Assembly (NCBI GenBank): GCA_034112345.1
Contig: JAWUVN010000017.1
Coordinates: 1-7,723, forward strand
Direction: 5' to 3'
DNA length: 7,723 nt
DNA from: Bermanella sp034112345
GTDB taxonomy: Bacteria > Pseudomonadota > Gammaproteobacteria > Pseudomonadales > Oceanobacteraceae
Numbering within the stretch: the stretch's first letter is position 1; each line of letters starts with the position of its first letter. Shown here piece by piece: positions 6,105 through 7,723 of the stretch. The translations under genes were made by a program, and so were the position numbers. The notes beneath the pieces were generated by a model. That model saw only the letters and a program-made list of their open reading frames with translations. It was not told the origin of the DNA and did not search any database.

Positions 6105-7376
6105 ATGAAAAATAATTATCGTAATATTCGTAACAATTTAAAAACAGCCACTGGCACGTTACTAGGTGCAGCCACAGCCATTGTGCCAATCTCTTCGGTG
6201 CAAGCAGTTGAAGCCAGCAGTGAATGGGAAACAGATGTGGCAGTGTTGATTTACAACGAAGCCGATCGAGTAAGCGCATTCGAACCGGCTATTGCCACTA
6301 AAAAAACCTTTGATGATGAAAGCGTATTAGGTTTTAAATTTGTTTTTGATGCACTAACAGGCGCGTCGGCTAATGGCGCTGCTACATCTGATGATGTACA
6401 AACATTTACCCGCCCAAGCGGCAATGGTGAATACTCAACGGCTGCAAGCGATACACCTTTAGACGATACTTTTCGTGATACTCGGGTCAGCTTAACCGCC
6501 AATTATGAAACCCCTGTGGGGCGCTTAAATAAAATGGTGTACGGGGCTAATATCTCTAATGAGTACGATTTTTTATCATTAGGGGGCAGTGCAACCTATT
6601 TACAAGATATGAATGAGCGTAATACCACGCTAAGTGCGGGTATGTCATTCGAATACGATAGCATTAAGCCGGTAGGGGGTAAGCCCGTTCCTTTATCTGA
6701 AATGAAAGCGAATACGGAAACACAAGTACGAGATGGAGCAGATGACACTCGTATTATGAGTGAGCTGTTATTGGGGATCACACAAATCATTGATCGCAAT
6801 ACGTTGGTGCAATTTAACTACGGTTTTGCTTTAAGTGACGGCTACCATAATGATGCTTATAAAGTGACATCGGTTTTGGATAGCAATGGTGATTTAATCG
6901 CAGCCAACGGATTAAACGGAACATACTTGTATGAAAACCGCCCTGATAGCCGTACCAAGCACAGCTTGTATGGGAAAATTAAGCATTTTCTAAACGGCGA
7001 TGTTGTAGATGTATCGTATCGCTATATGTGGGATGACTGGGAAGTGGCTTCAAATACGGTTGATTTTCATTACCGTAAAAACTTCAGCAACGGTTTTTAC
7101 CTAGAACCCCACGTCCGCTATTACAGCCAAGAAGCGGCAGAGTTTTATCAATACAGTCTGACGGATACCGAAGCCACTGCGCTTATTGCATCAAATGGTA
7201 ACTTAACTTCGGATTACCGCTTAGGGGATATGACGGCTACCACGCTTGGTTTGAAGTTGGGCTTCTTAACACCCAATGGTAATGAAAACAGTGTGCGTTT
7301 AGAAATGTACACTCAAAACCCTGATTTGAATGAAAGCGTTGAGGCGGTTATCCTGCAGTATAATTACTCGTTTTAA
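6105..7376 (+). CDS. DUF3570 protein, predicted outer-membrane beta-barrel
   Basis: A 423-residue DUF3570 family protein, not functionally characterised. A Sec signal peptide spans about residues 1-34 (K/R-rich 2-13, hydrophobic 19-31, cleavage after SVQA). The rest has alternating polar/aromatic strands joined by Asn/Gly/Asp turns and ends in N-Y-S-F, with the terminal Phe expected of outer-membrane barrels. It contains no cysteine. Near the N-terminus D82-A-L-T-G-A-S88 followed by ANGA resembles the ApbE flavinylation sequence of NqrC/RnfG. The ATG at 6105 follows the DUF4266 stop by one base and gives a normal signal peptide. It has no good Shine-Dalgarno, whereas an in-frame GTG at 6090 does (GGAGG at 6077-6081), so either start, or coupled translation, is possible. 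An open frame back to 6024 inside the lipoprotein gene is not a credible start. The operon position suggests an outer-membrane partner of the lipoprotein. Confidence 0.87.
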   Translation: MKNNYRNIRNNLKTATGTLLGAATAIVPISSVQAVEASSEWETDVAVLIYNEADRVSAFEPAIATKKTFDDESVLGFKFVFDALTGASANGAATSDDVQTFTRPSGNGEYSTAASDTPLDDTFRDTRVSLTANYETPVGRLNKMVYGANISNEYDFLSLGGSATYLQDMNERNTTLSAGMSFEYDSIKPVGGKPVPLSEMKANTETQVRDGADDTRIMSELLLGITQIIDRNTLVQFNYGFALSDGYHNDAYKVTSVLDSNGDLIAANGLNGTYLYENRPDSRTKHSLYGKIKHFLNGDVVDVSYRYMWDDWEVASNTVDFHYRKNFSNGFYLEPHVRYYSQEAAEFYQYSLTDTEATALIASNGNLTSDYRLGDMTATTLGLKLGFLTPNGNENSVRLEMYTQNPDLNESVEAVILQYNYSF

Positions 7377-7403
7377 TGTTCAATTTAAATTGATTGAGGC
7401 CAG

Positions 7404-7651
7404 ATGACCCAACCCCTAAATATCGAAAAACAGAAAAACGGTTATATTGGCCGTTTTTCTGTTATGGCCAGCCCCTGTGAAATACTGCTCGATCTTCCCG
7501 TCGAAAAATCCAATGAGCAATATTCATTCGATCAAATAGAATCCATGATGTGGCATGTGTATCATTATTAAAGTGTATTGAGTAATAGCTTGGTTGAAAA
7601 ATGACAGTGAATACTGATTTTGATATAAGGCTGCTGAAGCTTCAAATTTAA
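7404..7651 (+). pseudogene. apbE: Truncated/decayed apbE-like gene (FAD:protein FMN transferase N-terminus)
   Basis: The intact part is a 55-codon frame (7404-7571) with GAGG at 7396-7399. It contains G-R-F-S-V-M-A-S-P-C-E-I-L-L-D at residues 16-30, which matches the start of ApbE proteins (f-x-a-M-x-[ST]-P-x-E-I-x-L). ApbE attaches FMN covalently to Ser/Thr of exported proteins and is usually over 300 residues. Here TAA follows W-H-V-Y-H-Y, where the family has W-R-[IV]-E-x-K-[FY]-S-R. Reading on past TAA gives S-V-L-S-N-S-L-V-E-K (7572-7601), then TGA. In another frame 7601-7648 gives M-T-V-N-T-D-F-D-I-R-L-L-K-L-Q-I, which resembles the next ApbE segment (V-x-V-d-x-[DE]-x-x-x-L-L-K). This pattern fits point mutation plus frameshift/deletion in a former apbE. 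The early match is moderate and the later ones are weak; a sequencing error or an unrelated short peptide is possible. It directly follows DUF3570, where an apbE makes sense. Confidence 0.5.
7429..7463. terminator. Perfect 13-base inverted repeat with A/T tracts, possible terminator or attenuator
   Basis: AACAGAAAAACGG (7429-7441) pairs exactly with CCGTTTTTCTGTT (7451-7463) around a nine-base loop. The inner CGG/CCG stem flanked by A5 and T5 has the shape of a small bidirectional intrinsic terminator, although the GC part is only three pairs and no T-run follows the whole stem. It lies 53 bases after the DUF3570 stop and also inside the first codons of the apbE remnant. Confidence 0.42.
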
Positions 7652-7723
7652 TAAAACGAATTTTTTATCATTGGATTCAGCTTCGTTCTACTGATAGCCA
7701 TCACCGATGGGAAGACTAGCTAA
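7652..7723. other. Right-edge sequence without a recognisable gene
   Basis: With the preceding remnant this completes the 347-base stretch after DUF3570. I see no start with a ribosome site, RNA gene or strong repeat here. A short pairing GCTGAA (7633-7638) with TTCAGC (7676-7681) exists but is too long-looped to interpret. It may be further decayed apbE sequence or the leader of a gene beyond the window. Confidence 0.4.

Noticed and set aside
7429..7463. The 13-base inverted repeat as the end of an insertion sequence that broke apbE.
   Set aside because: It lies before the break, both arms are 9 bases apart, and there is no transposase, target duplication or second copy in view.
1..7723. 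CRISPR array, tRNA, rRNA, integrase or phage genes.
   Set aside because: No regularly spaced repeats, no cloverleaf-like sequence and no matching protein motifs were seen on either strand.

Overview
The window looks like chromosomal DNA of a marine-type gammaproteobacterium of low-to-moderate GC, perhaps Oceanospirillales-like. This is inferred from gene content, the Gram-negative export signals (lipobox, outer-membrane C-terminal Phe) and base composition; no rRNA or other marker is present. I see no transposase, phage gene, tRNA or CRISPR array.

Left part (1-2725, all +): the C-terminal part of an FAD-dependent aromatic-ring-type monooxygenase runs in from the left edge. It is followed by a ribonuclease H with an N-terminal viroplasmin-like domain and by a TSUP (TauE/SafE, YfcA-like) membrane transporter. 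These three look like ordinary housekeeping or accessory genes. The transporter converges on the next block across an AT-rich 138-base gap.

Middle and right part (2864-7651) is a periplasmic redox locus built around one divergent promoter region (5240-5378). Leftwards run dsbD (all six redox cysteines present) and a cytochrome b561. Rightwards run an exported TlpA/ResA-like thioredoxin, a small DUF4266 lipoprotein ending in a Gly-rich CGC tail, a DUF3570 predicted outer-membrane beta-barrel, and a short reading frame that reads like the N-terminus of ApbE (FAD:protein FMN transferase) but stops after 55 codons. The intergenic region has an 11-base-period direct repeat typical of OmpR/PhoB-family response-regulator sites.

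How they may work together (inference): DsbD takes electrons from cytosolic thioredoxin across the inner membrane and could hand them to the TlpA-like thioredoxin. That protein could keep the lipoprotein's CxC reduced, while b561 links the locus to the quinone pool. DUF3570 carries a D-A-L-T-G-A-S segment resembling the sequence that ApbE flavinylates in NqrC/RnfG, which would explain an apbE next to it. The strongest leads are this motif, the decayed apbE, and the lipoprotein/barrel pair as a possible undescribed envelope electron-transfer or metal-handling system.
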